Translations under genes and position numbers: made by a program
Shown: piece by piece, positions 23,228-31,560 of the stretch
Numbering within the stretch: position 1 is the stretch's first letter
Layout of the letters: every line of letters begins with the position of its first letter
The notes under the pieces: model-generated
The model's input: the letters and a program-made list of their open reading frames with translations, nothing else
Told to the model about the DNA's origin: nothing
Databases searched by the model: none
From: Nocardioides sp.
GTDB lineage: Bacteria; Actinomycetota; Actinomycetes; Propionibacteriales; Nocardioidaceae
NCBI GenBank assembly: GCA_020636915.1
Contig: JACJWV010000026.1
Span: 1-36,704, forward strand
Length of the DNA stretch: 36,704 nucleotides
Direction of reading: 5' to 3'

Positions 23228-24262
23228 ATGAGCACCACCGACGTCGCACGACGGGTACGCACCCACGTCCGCGCGCGCCCGAAGCTCGCGCTCGCCGTCA
23301 AGGCGGCGCTGGCCGCCATGCTCGCCTGGCTCCTGGTGCGGCCGCTCGGCTCGTTCGCGACGGAGTACTCCTACTACGCCCCGCTGGGCGCCCTGACCGT
23401 CGTCTCGACGTCGATCGCGGTGTCGGTGCGTAGCTCGTTCGAGGTGGTCATCGGCATCCTGCTGGGCGCGGGGATCGCGCTCGCCGTCCAGGTCGTCCCC
23501 CTCCCCGAGCCGCTGCCCCTCGGCCTGGCGGTGGTCGTCGGCAGCCTGGTCGGCGCGTCCGGCGTCGCCGGCGCGATGAGCGGGTGGGTGCCCCTCGCGG
23601 CCATGTTCGTGATGATCGCCGGGCGGGGCGACCCGGTCGGCTACACCGCGGCGTACGGCGGCCTGACGGCTCTCGGTGCGCTGGTCGGCGTCGCCGTCGA
23701 CCTGGTGCTCCCCCAGCTCCCCCTCACTCCGGCTGCCATCGCCCAGGACCGCCTGCGCGCCGAGCTCGCCGACCAGCTCGACGCGCTCGCCCAGGCGCTG
23801 GAGCAGGAGCTCCTCGGGGAGAAGGACTGGCACGAGCTCCGGCGCACCCTGGAGCGGACTGCGCGGGACGCCGAGGTCCTCGTCGACCAGGCGCGCGACG
23901 CCCGGCGCGCGAACTGGAAGGCCGCCCGCTGGTCCGAGCTGGTCGACCGCCACGACCGCCAGGAGCGGGCGTTGCAGAGCCTCGCCGGCTGCGTCGACGA
24001 GGTGATCGCCCTGGTCGCCGACCAGCGCGCCGAGATCCGTCGTGACGACCCGGTGGCCGCCGACCTCAGGGCGGCGACCGCTGCGGCGCTACAGTCCGTC
24101 GCGGGGTTGCTGCGCGGCTCCCACGAGACCGACGGGGCCCGCCGCGCCGTGACCGACCTGCACGACCGCGTCGTCGACGCGCAGCGGTCCGGGGGCGACC
24201 ACCACTTCGCAGCAGCAGCGATCGCGCTCAACCTCGAGCAGGCCGTCGAGGCCTGGAGCTGA
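23228..24262 (+). CDS. FUSC / aromatic acid exporter (ArAE) family protein
   Basis: A 344-aa protein with an N-terminal membrane domain of about six helices (residues 20-165) and a long soluble helical C-terminus. KAALAAMLAWLLVRPLGSFATEYSYYAPLGALTVVSTSIAVSVRSSFEVVIGILLGAGIALAV is the FUSC/ArAE signature with the Y-x-P-L-x-A-L box and the RSSFEVVIGILLG repeat. The C-terminal part (QDRLRAELADQLDALAQALEQELL, then TARDAEVLVDQARDARRANWKAARW) forms predicted coiled coils in the cytosol. Relatives export aromatic acids or fusaric acid. The ATG at 23228 directly follows GGGG, so the initiation signal is weak and may be leaderless. It converges on the RiPP transporter gene with 19 nt between stops. 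Confidence 0.83.
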   Translation: MSTTDVARRVRTHVRARPKLALAVKAALAAMLAWLLVRPLGSFATEYSYYAPLGALTVVSTSIAVSVRSSFEVVIGILLGAGIALAVQVVPLPEPLPLGLAVVVGSLVGASGVAGAMSGWVPLAAMFVMIAGRGDPVGYTAAYGGLTALGALVGVAVDLVLPQLPLTPAAIAQDRLRAELADQLDALAQALEQELLGEKDWHELRRTLERTARDAEVLVDQARDARRANWKAARWSELVDRHDRQERALQSLAGCVDEVIALVADQRAEIRRDDPVAADLRAATAAALQSVAGLLRGSHETDGARRAVTDLHDRVVDAQRSGGDHHFAAAAIALNLEQAVEAWS

Positions 24263-24294
24263 CGCGCCTCGGAGTGACGGGTCAGACCAGCTCC
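24255..24294. terminator. Possible bidirectional terminator between convergent genes
   Basis: GGAGCTG (24255-24261) pairs with CAGCTCC (24288-24294) across the 19-nt gap between the FUSC and C39-ABC genes, overlapping both coding ends. The stem is only 7 bp with a 26-nt loop and no U-tract, so support is weak. Confidence 0.3.
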
Positions 24295-26426
24295 GGCGCC
24301 GGCTCGCTCAGCTGCGCGCTCACCAGGTCGCGGAACACCCCCGGCACCTCAGCGAGCTCGTCGTAGCTGCCGACCTGGACGACCCGGCCCTGCTCCACGA
24401 CGACGATCCGGTCGGCGTGCCGCACGGTGCTCAGCCGGTGGGCGACCGAGATGCGCGTGACGCCCATCCGCACCAGCGAGTCGGCCACCCGGGCCTCGCT
24501 GACGGCATCGAGGTGGCTGGTGGCCTCGTCGAGCACCACGACGCGCGGACGGTGCGCGAGCGCCCGGGCGAGCGCGATCCGCTGCCGCTGCCCGCCGGAG
24601 ATGCCGGCGCCGCCGTCCGCCAGGCGCGTGTCGTAGCCCAGCGGCAGCGCCTCGATGTCGTCGGCGATCCCGGCCAGCGCCGCCGCGCGACGTACGTCGT
24701 CGTCGGTGAGCCGCCGCTCGACGGTGATGTTGTCGCGGATGGTGCCGGCGAACAGCCAGACCTCCTGCAGCACCACGCCCATCGCGCGCCGCAGGCCGGG
24801 CAGGCTCAGCGACGACGCCGGGCGACCGTCGTACCGGACCTCGCCGGCCGAGGGCGCGAGCAGCCCGACCAGCACCTTCACCAGCGTGCTCTTGCCGCTG
24901 CCGGAGCGACCGACGACGGCGACGTGCTCCCCCGGCGCGATGCGGAGCGAGACGTCCTCGAGGGCCCACGCGGCGCTGCCGGGGTAGCGCAGGCCGACCC
25001 CCCGCAGCTCCACCGCGCCCTCGAGCTCGACCTCGCCGGCGTCGACCTCGGGGGCGAGCGCCCAGATGTCGGCGAGGCGGACGAGGTGGCTGTGGGCGGC
25101 CTGGACGGCGCGGGCACCGGAGACGAAGCCGCTGGCCGGGAGCACGGCGGCCGTGGCGAGCCCGACCGCGGTGACCAGCGCGCCGACGGCCAGCTCCCCG
25201 GACGCCACCGCCGGGAAGCCCAGCAGCAGGATCGCGAGCGGCGTCGCGCAGCGGACGGTGGTGAGCACGGTCTCGACGCGGGCGGCCAGCCGGTCGCGCC
25301 GGGTCTCGGCGGCCCGCCGGTCCGCCGCCAGCAGCGCGAACCGCTGCCGCGCGGCGTCCTCGGCCCCGATCGACTTCACCGTCGCGATGCCCTGCAGGGA
25401 CTCGGCGGTGAAGCCGTGCACGCTGCCCTCGCACATCGCGGCGCGGCTGGTCGACTCGTGGAGCGGGCCGGCGAGCACGACGAGGGGCACCACCTGGAGG
25501 GCGATCGCGGCCAGCACGACCAGGCCGAACGACGTCGAGCCGGTGAACAGGGCCACGCAGGCGATCACGACCAGCCCCGCGTCGAGGAGCGCCCCGACCA
25601 CCTGGCCGGTCAGCGCCAGCCGGGCGAGGGTGAGGCTCTCCATCCGGCCCATCAGGTCGCCGGTGCCGCGGCGCTCGAGCTCGTGGTGCGGCAGCGAGAG
25701 CAGGTGGCCGAAGAACCCCGGCGCGAGCCGCTCGTCCAGCCGCTGCTGGAGCCGCACCGACGCGATCCCTCGCGCCGCACCCACCAGCCAGGTCGCGACG
25801 ACGACGCCCGCGACGCCGAGGGCCAGGGTCGTCGGCAGCTGGGCCGCAGAGCCGCCCAGCTCGTCGACCGCCCGACCGATCAGGAACGGCCCGGCGAGCG
25901 TCAGCAGCTGAGCGACCACCGTGACGGCGACCAGGGCCAGGAAGATCCCGCCAGCCCGGCGGGCCTCGGCGCGCAGCGGCCGCCAGGCGGCGCCGACGCG
26001 GCTGCGCGGCACGTCCTCGACCACCGCACCCGGGACAGCCTCGAAGAGCAGGGCGATCCCCTGGTAGCCGGCGTCGAACTCCTCGCGGCTCATCCGCCGC
26101 CGCCCGCGCGCCGGGTCGAGCACGTCGACCCGCCGCGGCCCGAGGGACTGCACGACCACGAAGTGGCTGTCCTCCCAGACCGCGATCCAGGGCTGCGACC
26201 GGTCCGCCAGCCGCTCGGCCGGCGCGGCGACCGCGCGGGCGCGCAGCCCGAGCGAGTCCGCCGCCGCGACCAGGGCGAGCGCGCTCACGCCGTCGCGCCC
26301 GACCTCGATCCGCTCGCGCAGCGCGGCGAGCGTCGTCCGGCGTCCCAGCGCCCCGGCGACCATGGCCAGGCAGGCCAGACCGCACTCGGTGCTCGTCATC
26401 TGGAAGACGAACCGCACCCGGCTCAT
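24282..26426 (-). CDS. C39 peptidase-containing ABC exporter for a double-glycine RiPP
   Basis: A 714-aa fusion. Residues 1-130 are a C39 protease: FVFQMTSTECGLACLAMV gives the oxyanion Gln9 and catalytic Cys15, DSHFVVV gives His88 and VDVLDP gives Asp104. A six-helix ABC membrane domain covers about 155-440. The ATPase has Walker A GRSGSGKS, signature ISGGQRQRIALARAL, Walker B VVVLDEATSHLD and the H-loop ISVAHRLS. Such PCAT transporters cut the leader after a Gly-Gly site and export the core peptide, and the precursor in this locus ends its leader in VVGG. ATG 26426 overlaps the preceding stop by 4 nt. All catalytic residues of both activities are present, so it should be functional. Confidence 0.93.
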   Translation of the reverse strand: MSRVRFVFQMTSTECGLACLAMVAGALGRRTTLAALRERIEVGRDGVSALALVAAADSLGLRARAVAAPAERLADRSQPWIAVWEDSHFVVVQSLGPRRVDVLDPARGRRRMSREEFDAGYQGIALLFEAVPGAVVEDVPRSRVGAAWRPLRAEARRAGGIFLALVAVTVVAQLLTLAGPFLIGRAVDELGGSAAQLPTTLALGVAGVVVATWLVGAARGIASVRLQQRLDERLAPGFFGHLLSLPHHELERRGTGDLMGRMESLTLARLALTGQVVGALLDAGLVVIACVALFTGSTSFGLVVLAAIALQVVPLVVLAGPLHESTSRAAMCEGSVHGFTAESLQGIATVKSIGAEDAARQRFALLAADRRAAETRRDRLAARVETVLTTVRCATPLAILLLGFPAVASGELAVGALVTAVGLATAAVLPASGFVSGARAVQAAHSHLVRLADIWALAPEVDAGEVELEGAVELRGVGLRYPGSAAWALEDVSLRIAPGEHVAVVGRSGSGKSTLVKVLVGLLAPSAGEVRYDGRPASSLSLPGLRRAMGVVLQEVWLFAGTIRDNITVERRLTDDDVRRAAALAGIADDIEALPLGYDTRLADGGAGISGGQRQRIALARALAHRPRVVVLDEATSHLDAVSEARVADSLVRMGVTRISVAHRLSTVRHADRIVVVEQGRVVQVGSYDELAEVPGVFRDLVSAQLSEPAPELV

Positions 26427-27127
26427 CGCCGGCCCCCGTGCGTGGCGCCGACCTGCCAGTGCCAGCGGATCGCGGCGGTACGCCGGCGGGCGGCGAGCCA
26501 GTCGGCGAGCGGCACGCCGCCGACCCCGTCGCGGCGCAGGCGCGCGTACACGACGTGCGCGACGGCCGTGCCGGGGAAGGCCTCCGGGCCCAGGCCGCGG
26601 GTGCGGCACCAGAGCTCGAGGTCGCGATCGTCCTCGACGCCCAGGTGCCGTCGGTAGGCCGCGACGGCCGCGTCGGTCTCCGCGTCGGAGAAGGCCGCGG
26701 CCCGGCGGTCGATCTCGTCGCGCACCAGGCACACGTCGACCAGCCGCTCGGCGATGCCCGCGCCCGCACCCTCGTCGAGGGCGTCGAGGTGGGCGACCGC
26801 GTCGTCGATGGTGAGCCGCTCCTGGTCGACCTCGACGAGCACGGTGTCGCCGACCCGCTGGGCGCCGCGCAGCGGCCACGGGACCGGGTCGTCGGCCGGG
26901 GTGACCGAGAGCGACGTCGTACGACCGTCGCTGCGGAGCAGGGCGTCGTAGTGGATGCCGCCGTAGGGCTCGGCGTCCCAGACCAGGTCGACGCGTACGT
27001 CGGGGTGCCGGTCGGCCACGGCTGCCATCCGGGCCCGGGCCTCGGCGGGCGGCACCTGCCGGTCGGCGAGCTCGGTGAGCAGGGACAGGACGTCGTCGAC
27101 GACGCCGGTCGTCACGGGCGCGTGCAC
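26423..27127 (-). CDS. PpiC-related peptide maturation system protein
   Basis: A 234-aa soluble protein resembling, from memory, the family annotated as putative peptide maturation system protein (PpiC_rel_mature, TIGR04500), found beside peptide-modifying enzymes and C39 exporters in actinobacteria. Recognisable stretches are LTELADRQVPPAEARARMAA, RHPDVRVDLVWDAEPYGG, HYDALLR, PWPLRGAQRVGDTVLVEVDQERLTIDDAVAHLD and ERLVDVCLVRDEIDRRAAAFSD. The middle part looks like the chaperone domain of SurA/PpiC proteins without a clear isomerase active site. It may bind the precursor for the ligase or the exporter; that is inference. GTG 27127 has GGAGG 7 nt upstream and the gene overlaps the ATP-grasp gene by 16 nt, which shows coupling. 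Confidence 0.75.
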   Translation of the reverse strand: MHAPVTTGVVDDVLSLLTELADRQVPPAEARARMAAVADRHPDVRVDLVWDAEPYGGIHYDALLRSDGRTTSLSVTPADDPVPWPLRGAQRVGDTVLVEVDQERLTIDDAVAHLDALDEGAGAGIAERLVDVCLVRDEIDRRAAAFSDAETDAAVAAYRRHLGVEDDRDLELWCRTRGLGPEAFPGTAVAHVVYARLRRDGVGGVPLADWLAARRRTAAIRWHWQVGATHGGRR

Positions 27128-28146
27128 GGGAGTGCCTCCTCGGCGGGGCTGGGGTGGGTGAGCGTGGGACGGCTGAGCTCGTCGGCGATCGCGGCGCTGA
27201 TGGGCACGCCGGTGAGGTCCTCGAGCCAGAGGTACTGCCCGTTGGGGTTGACCTCGATGAACACGTGGCGACCGTCGGGGGTGAGCACGAGGTCGAACGC
27301 CGCGTAGCGCAGGCCCTCGAGGCGGCACCACGCCCGGCAGCGCTCGGCGACGTCGTCCGGGAGCTCGACGCGCTCGTGGCGGGTGGCGCGGTCGTCGTAG
27401 CGCCGCCAGTCCAGGCTGGTGCGCGGGTTCTCCTGGGAGTGGATGGCCACGGCGAGCACCCGGTCGCCGACGACGGTGACGCGCAGCTCGAGCCGCTTGG
27501 GGACCTCGGCCTGCAGGATCATCGGGCAGTGCCGCAGCGCCTCGGCGTGCGCGAGGTCGCGGGGCGTGATGCGCTCGGTGTAGCGGACCCAGGCATCGAC
27601 GTTGTCGACGGCGCCTGCGGGCACCGCCAGCTCGGTGAACCCGGCCTGCTTCGACACCAGCCGCAGCGCGCCGTGGTCGGCGGCGAAGTCGAGCAGCTCG
27701 TCGGGGTCGTTGGTGATGGTCGTGGGCGGGATCTCGAAGCCGAGCGCCGCAGCGCGGGCGAGCTGGCGCGCCTTGCGGGAGGCCAGGCGTACGGCGTCGC
27801 GCGGGCCGGGCAGCTGCGGGACCAGGTCGAGCCCGGCGAGGTCGTCGAGGAAGTCGCTGCTCTCGCTGGTCGCGAACGCCGCGGCCACGGGGTCGGCGAG
27901 CGCCGACGTCGGGCGTCCGGGGCGCCGCCACCACAGCGAGGTGAGGTCGGTCAGGTCGACCGGGTCGGCGCCGTCGCGCCAGCGGGCCAACGTCAGGCCG
28001 TCGGCGCCGTAGCGCACGGCTGCGGTCGCCGGCCGGGTGAAGCGGGTGTGGTCGATCCGGACGACCCGCTGGCCGCGCCCGCGGAGGATCTGCTCGACGC
28101 GAGTGGCGTGGGAGTCGTGGGCGATGCTGGCGATCGCGATGGTCAT
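27112..28146 (-). CDS. MvdC/MvdD-like ATP-grasp RiPP ligase (graspetide maturase)
   Basis: A 344-aa ATP-grasp enzyme. The N-terminal preATP domain starts MTIAIASIAHDSHATRVEQIL and has SLWWRRPGRP, as in the microviridin ligases and their actinobacterial relatives. LRLVSKQAGFTELAVPAGA supplies the ATP-binding lysine, FDLVLTPDGRHVFIEVNPNGQYLWLEDLTGVPI holds the metal-binding Asp/Glu/Asn and the typical GQYLWLE ending. These ligases phosphorylate Asp or Glu side chains of a core peptide and join them to Thr/Ser (ester) or Lys (amide). ATG 28146 has GAGG 6 nt upstream. It lies 111 nt after the precursor gene with a strong hairpin in between, and overlaps the next gene by 16 nt. Confidence 0.88.
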   Translation of the reverse strand: MTIAIASIAHDSHATRVEQILRGRGQRVVRIDHTRFTRPATAAVRYGADGLTLARWRDGADPVDLTDLTSLWWRRPGRPTSALADPVAAAFATSESSDFLDDLAGLDLVPQLPGPRDAVRLASRKARQLARAAALGFEIPPTTITNDPDELLDFAADHGALRLVSKQAGFTELAVPAGAVDNVDAWVRYTERITPRDLAHAEALRHCPMILQAEVPKRLELRVTVVGDRVLAVAIHSQENPRTSLDWRRYDDRATRHERVELPDDVAERCRAWCRLEGLRYAAFDLVLTPDGRHVFIEVNPNGQYLWLEDLTGVPISAAIADELSRPTLTHPSPAEEALPCTRP

Positions 28147-28199
28147 GGCGGGCCTCGGGAGGTCGTGGCGCTCGGGCGGTCGGGTGTCACGGACGTCCT

Positions 28200-28229
28200 G
28201 GTGGGTGGTCCCCCGTGGGACCACCCACC
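28200..28229 (-). terminator. Attenuator-like hairpin between precursor and maturase genes
   Basis: A perfect 13-bp stem (GGTGGGTGGTCCC with its complement) and 4-nt loop lies 28 nt after the precursor stop and 53 nt before the ATP-grasp start. No U-tract follows. It could stop part of transcription or protect the short precursor mRNA, giving more precursor than enzyme. Confidence 0.65.
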
Positions 28230-28257
28230 CGACGCCGGCCGTGATCGTGGAGCCGGA

Positions 28258-28404
28258 TCAGAAGTCGGTGTCGGGCCAGCAGCCGCCGCCCACGTCACAG
28301 ACCTTGCTCGACTTGTCCGAGTTCGGACGCATGCCGCCCACGACCAGCGCGAGGTCCTCCTCGGCCAGCTCCAGGTCGGCGAAGTCGTCGAAACGCTCGT
28401 TCAT
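28258..28404 (-). CDS. RiPP (graspetide-type) precursor peptide with double-glycine leader
   Basis: A 48-aa peptide. The acidic leader, residues 1-24, contains FADLELAEEDLALVVGG, the ELxxxDLxxVxGG pattern recognised by C39 peptidases, so cleavage is expected after Gly24. The 24-residue core begins MRPNSD and ends KSSKVCDVGGGCWPDTDF. It offers nucleophiles (Ser29, Lys31, Ser32, Ser33, Lys34, Thr46... by position) and acceptor aspartates (Asp30, Asp37, Asp45, Asp47) for ester or amide cross-links by the ATP-grasp enzyme, and two cysteines (36 and 42) around a GGG turn. ATG 28404 is chosen because AAGGA stands 7 nt upstream; an in-frame ATG at 28419 would add five residues. The gene is the first of the locus. 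Confidence 0.85.
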   Translation of the reverse strand: MNERFDDFADLELAEEDLALVVGGMRPNSDKSSKVCDVGGGCWPDTDF

Positions 28405-28425
28405 CGGTGTTCCTTCCATGAGTTC

Positions 28426-28574
28426 GGCGACACCCGATGTGTCGCCAATGCCCGTCAGGAAGGGGCCGGCGCTCTGCAGATACGTGCCGACCGAAACTTT
28501 CTCGGAGAGGCTCTTCTCAGACCGCGGATCGCGATGTTGGATGGTGCACCTGCGCCCCGACCGGGCGCGTGCAC
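28426..28574. promoter_or_regulatory. Inverted repeats in the precursor/subtilase divergent region
   Basis: The 193-nt gap between the precursor and subtilase starts holds GGCGACAC-N5-GTGTCGCC (28426-28446), 22 nt before the precursor ATG, and a compound hairpin (28544-28574: GTGCA/TGCAC outer and GCGCCC/GGGCGC inner arms) 23 nt before the subtilase ATG. Either could be an operator or a leader structure. No promoter boxes are convincing. Confidence 0.45.
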
Positions 28575-28597
28575 ACCACTCTCGGGAAGGATCCACC

Positions 28598-30079
28598 ATG
28601 GTCCGTATGTCCATGCGGCGACCCGCGACGGTCGCCACCGCGGCCGCCGGCGTCCTGGCCGCCGCGCTCGTCTCCGTCACGAGCCCCGGCGCCACCGCGA
28701 AGCCGCCCCACCACCAGCCGACGTCCACGCCCGTGCCGATCGCGACGCCCGACGGCGTCGTCTCCAGCTACCTCCTCAACGCGCGCACCACGAACGCCAA
28801 CCAGGTCCACCGCGTCGAGAGGGCGGTGACCGAGGCCGGCGGCACGGTCGTGCAGACCTGGCCGCAGATCGGCGTCGTGGTCGCCCACAGCACCTCGTCG
28901 ACGTTCCGCGACGACGTCAAGGACGAGGCCCGCGGCTCGCTCTACTCGGTCGGCGCGACGCGCACCGTGCCCGTCACCGAGGGCACGCCCGTCGACGCCC
29001 GCGCCAAGCGCCGCGACGTCAGCAAGCGCACGTCCGCCGTCACGCCCGACCCGCGCGAGGGCGAGCAGTGGGACATGCGGATGATCAAGGCCGACCAGGC
29101 CCACGAGATCACCGACGGCAGTCGGAGCGTGCTGGTCGGCGTCCTCGACAGCGGCATCGACCCCGACCACCCGGACCTGGTCGCCAACATCGACACCGCG
29201 GACTCGGTCAACTGCAGCGACGCCGGGCGCCCGGACCGCTCGGCCACCGGCTGGTACCCGACCACCAGCGACCACGGCACCCACGTCGCCGGCACCATCG
29301 CCGCGGCCCGCAACGGCGTCGGCATCGTCGGCGTCGCGCCGAACGTGCGGATGGCGTCGGTCAAGGTCGTCAACGACGACGGGTTCATCTACCCCGAGTA
29401 CGCCGTGTGCGGCTTCATGTGGGCCGCGCTGCACCACATGGACGTCACCAACAACAGCTACTACGTCGACCCGTTCATGTTCTACTGCTCCGACCAGCCC
29501 GACCAGGCCGCCGCCAAGCTGGCCGTCGACCGCGCGGTGCAGTGGTCCATCGACAAGGGCGTCGTCTCCGCGGCCGCGGCAGGCAACGCGTCGTACGACC
29601 TGGCGAACAAGACGACCGACAGCACCAGCCCCGACGACGGCACGCCGGTCGACCGGACGATCAACAACGACTGCCAGGACATCCCGACCGAGCTGGACGG
29701 CGTCGTGACCGTCTCGTCGATGGAGCAGTTCCCGGCCGGCTCGACCGAGAGCCGCCTCTCGGGCTTCTCCAACCGGGGTCTCGGCGTCATCGACGTCGCC
29801 GCCCCCGGCTCGCGGATCCTGTCGACGATCGTCAACAACAACGGCTACGGCCTCAAGAGCGGTACGTCGATGGCGTCTCCGCACGTCGCCGGCGTGCTCG
29901 CGCTGATGAAGTCCGCCCACCCGTCCTGGTCGCCGGCCACCATGCTCGCCAAGCTGCGGGCCCACGCCGACGACAAGGCCTGCACCGCCGCGACCGCCGG
30001 TGCACCCTGCGTGGGCCCGGCCTCGGACAACAGCTACTTCGGTGAGGGCGTCGTCGACGCCCTCGACGCGGTGCAGTGA
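28598..30079 (+). CDS. Secreted subtilisin-like (S8) serine protease
   Basis: A 493-aa preproprotease. The signal peptide is MSMRRPATVATAAAGVLAAALVSVT with a cut near ATAKP. A propeptide follows to about residue 150 (SSYLLNARTTNANQVHRVERAVTEAGG...). The triad is Asp184 in VLDSGIDPDHPD, His226 in DHGTHVAGTIA and Ser424 in SGTSMASPHVAG, with the oxyanion Asn in AAAGNAS. Several extra cysteines (NCSD, VCGF, YCSD, NDCQD, ACTA, PCVG) point to disulfides in a secreted enzyme. GGAAGG about 7 nt before ATG 28598 supports the start. It diverges from the RiPP precursor; it may be a general extracellular protease, or trim the exported peptide further. The neighbourhood alone cannot decide this. Confidence 0.92.
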   Translation: MVRMSMRRPATVATAAAGVLAAALVSVTSPGATAKPPHHQPTSTPVPIATPDGVVSSYLLNARTTNANQVHRVERAVTEAGGTVVQTWPQIGVVVAHSTSSTFRDDVKDEARGSLYSVGATRTVPVTEGTPVDARAKRRDVSKRTSAVTPDPREGEQWDMRMIKADQAHEITDGSRSVLVGVLDSGIDPDHPDLVANIDTADSVNCSDAGRPDRSATGWYPTTSDHGTHVAGTIAAARNGVGIVGVAPNVRMASVKVVNDDGFIYPEYAVCGFMWAALHHMDVTNNSYYVDPFMFYCSDQPDQAAAKLAVDRAVQWSIDKGVVSAAAAGNASYDLANKTTDSTSPDDGTPVDRTINNDCQDIPTELDGVVTVSSMEQFPAGSTESRLSGFSNRGLGVIDVAAPGSRILSTIVNNNGYGLKSGTSMASPHVAGVLALMKSAHPSWSPATMLAKLRAHADDKACTAATAGAPCVGPASDNSYFGEGVVDALDAVQ

Positions 30080-30129
30080 GCCGGTGGTCGAGGTGCGAGG
30101 CGCGCTAGGAGACTGCTGAACAAGGCGTC

Positions 30130-31560
30130 TTTGGTGGCGCTGGAGTTGTGGTTTGGCGGCGTTGGAGCGCTACAGGTTGGCCGTCGAGGTGGCGGTTGGG
30201 TTGGCGCTGTGGGTTGCGAGACGGGGTCGCATCGCCGCCTCTGTGCCGTTGTGGCGCTGGCCGGTCCAGGGCGTGCCTGTCGCGGTGGGACCAGGTCTCG
30301 TCTGGACGGTGAGTCTGGTGAGTCGGCGCAGGTTGAGGCGGCGACGCGGTGGTGAGCCAGTTGTTCTTCACCCTCGGTAGCACGCGCGGGCGCCGCGGGT
30401 GAGCCATGGAGCGTTCGACCATCGGGCGCCATGGTGGTTTGAACCCTGTGGCGCGCGCGGTGCGCGTTGGGTAGATCGTGAGGATTTCGATCGCCTTGTT
30501 GGCGGTCGTGCACGCGCAGACCCGAGGCGATCCGCACGGCCTGGGTCCTGGTGATCTGCCGGGTTCGGGGCCACGTGCGGTGCTGGTCAGTGGACGAAGT
30601 CGTGATGGTGATCCGTCCTGGACGCGGCTTGATGCCAGGGCAGCAGCGGCGTCACTCTGCCGGGTGGGCATGCGGTGGCGTAGGCCAGTGCGGACGGGTG
30701 GTCCTCGGCACCGTTCGTGGTACCAGTCGCCGACGTTGGCGTCGGTTGCAGCCGGGTCTGGTAGCTTACGACGTCAGGTCGGCTCACCGGGCTTGAAGCC
30801 GTCCTGCCGCTCCGGGTCTTGTGCGTGGCGTGTGTCGGTCGAGATCGGTCCGGCGCGGTCGTGCGCCCGCCACCGCCGTCTGCCATCAGGTCTCGGCTGG
30901 CCTGACGTCCCGCGGGCCAGCGCGCGACGCCCAGCCGGCTTCGCCAGCCTTTCGATCGCCTCAGCCCACCTGGCATCTTGGTGCCGGCGTTGAGCAGCGC
31001 GGAGCCAGCCGTCGCGGCGGCCGGGTCGTCGCGATCCGCGGCTTGCCTTGTCGTAGTCCTGCCCGTCACCCGCCAGCCGGTGCACTCGGTGGCGATCTCG
31101 TCGGGCACCTCGCCAGCGGATCTGGGCGATGTGGGTCACGGTGTCCTGACGGCGACCGCGTCGTCAGGATGGTGAGTCAGCGCGGGCGCGTTCGGCCACC
31201 GCGCCGGTTTCTGGTGATCACCTCGCACACCAAGATCCGCTGCGGACGGTCGCTCCGCCAGTCGGCGCCATAGGTCAACGTCGGATCAAGCCTTCCGTCG
31301 ACGGTACCACGCCGCCTTCCACCGCAGGTCAGGTCAACGTCGACGCTTCACGGTCGGGGGCATACAGCGCCACGATCACGGGCGTCACCTGCCCGGGATG
31401 AGGGCCGACCCGCGAAAGGTCGGCGAACAACGCCGCCAGGAACAACCGGTCCGCTGGCAACGCGAACGCTGCCCGGCCACAGATGCCAGCAACCGACTCT
31501 CAGCAGCGCTGCCGATCGACTCTGCGCCCTCAGGTTTCAGGTCGCCCACGCCCAGGCGCG
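30130..31560 (-). pseudogene. Degenerate IS1182-type transposase
   Basis: No open frame covers this 1.4 kb, but pieces in all three minus-strand frames follow the order of IS1182-family transposases: LFADLSRVGPHPG (about 31420), SDRPQRIL (about 31240), DTVTHIAQIRWRGARRD (about 31140), RHAQDPERQDGFK (about 30815), ATACPPGRVT (about 30660), CTTANKAIEILTIYP (about 30510), WRPMVERSMA (about 30420) then KNNWLTT and LNLRRL (about 30340). Frames change at least five times, so it is a dead copy with many indels, and the core is short, so parts are probably deleted. GGAGACTGCTGAACAAGGCG at 30108-30127 may be one end, with a poorer match near 31559-31579. Composition looks less GC-biased at third positions than in the neighbours. 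The stretch contains no other supported gene. Confidence 0.72.

Noticed and set aside
28405..28728. Longer version of the precursor starting well upstream in the same frame
   Set aside because: The extension is Arg/Gly-rich, overlaps the subtilase start antisense, and lacks a ribosome binding site, whereas AAGGA precedes ATG 28404.
30131..31273. Short ORFs of 65-190 codons on both strands between the subtilase and the M1 gene
   Set aside because: No start signals or domain-like products; the stretch is better explained as a frameshifted IS1182-type transposase.
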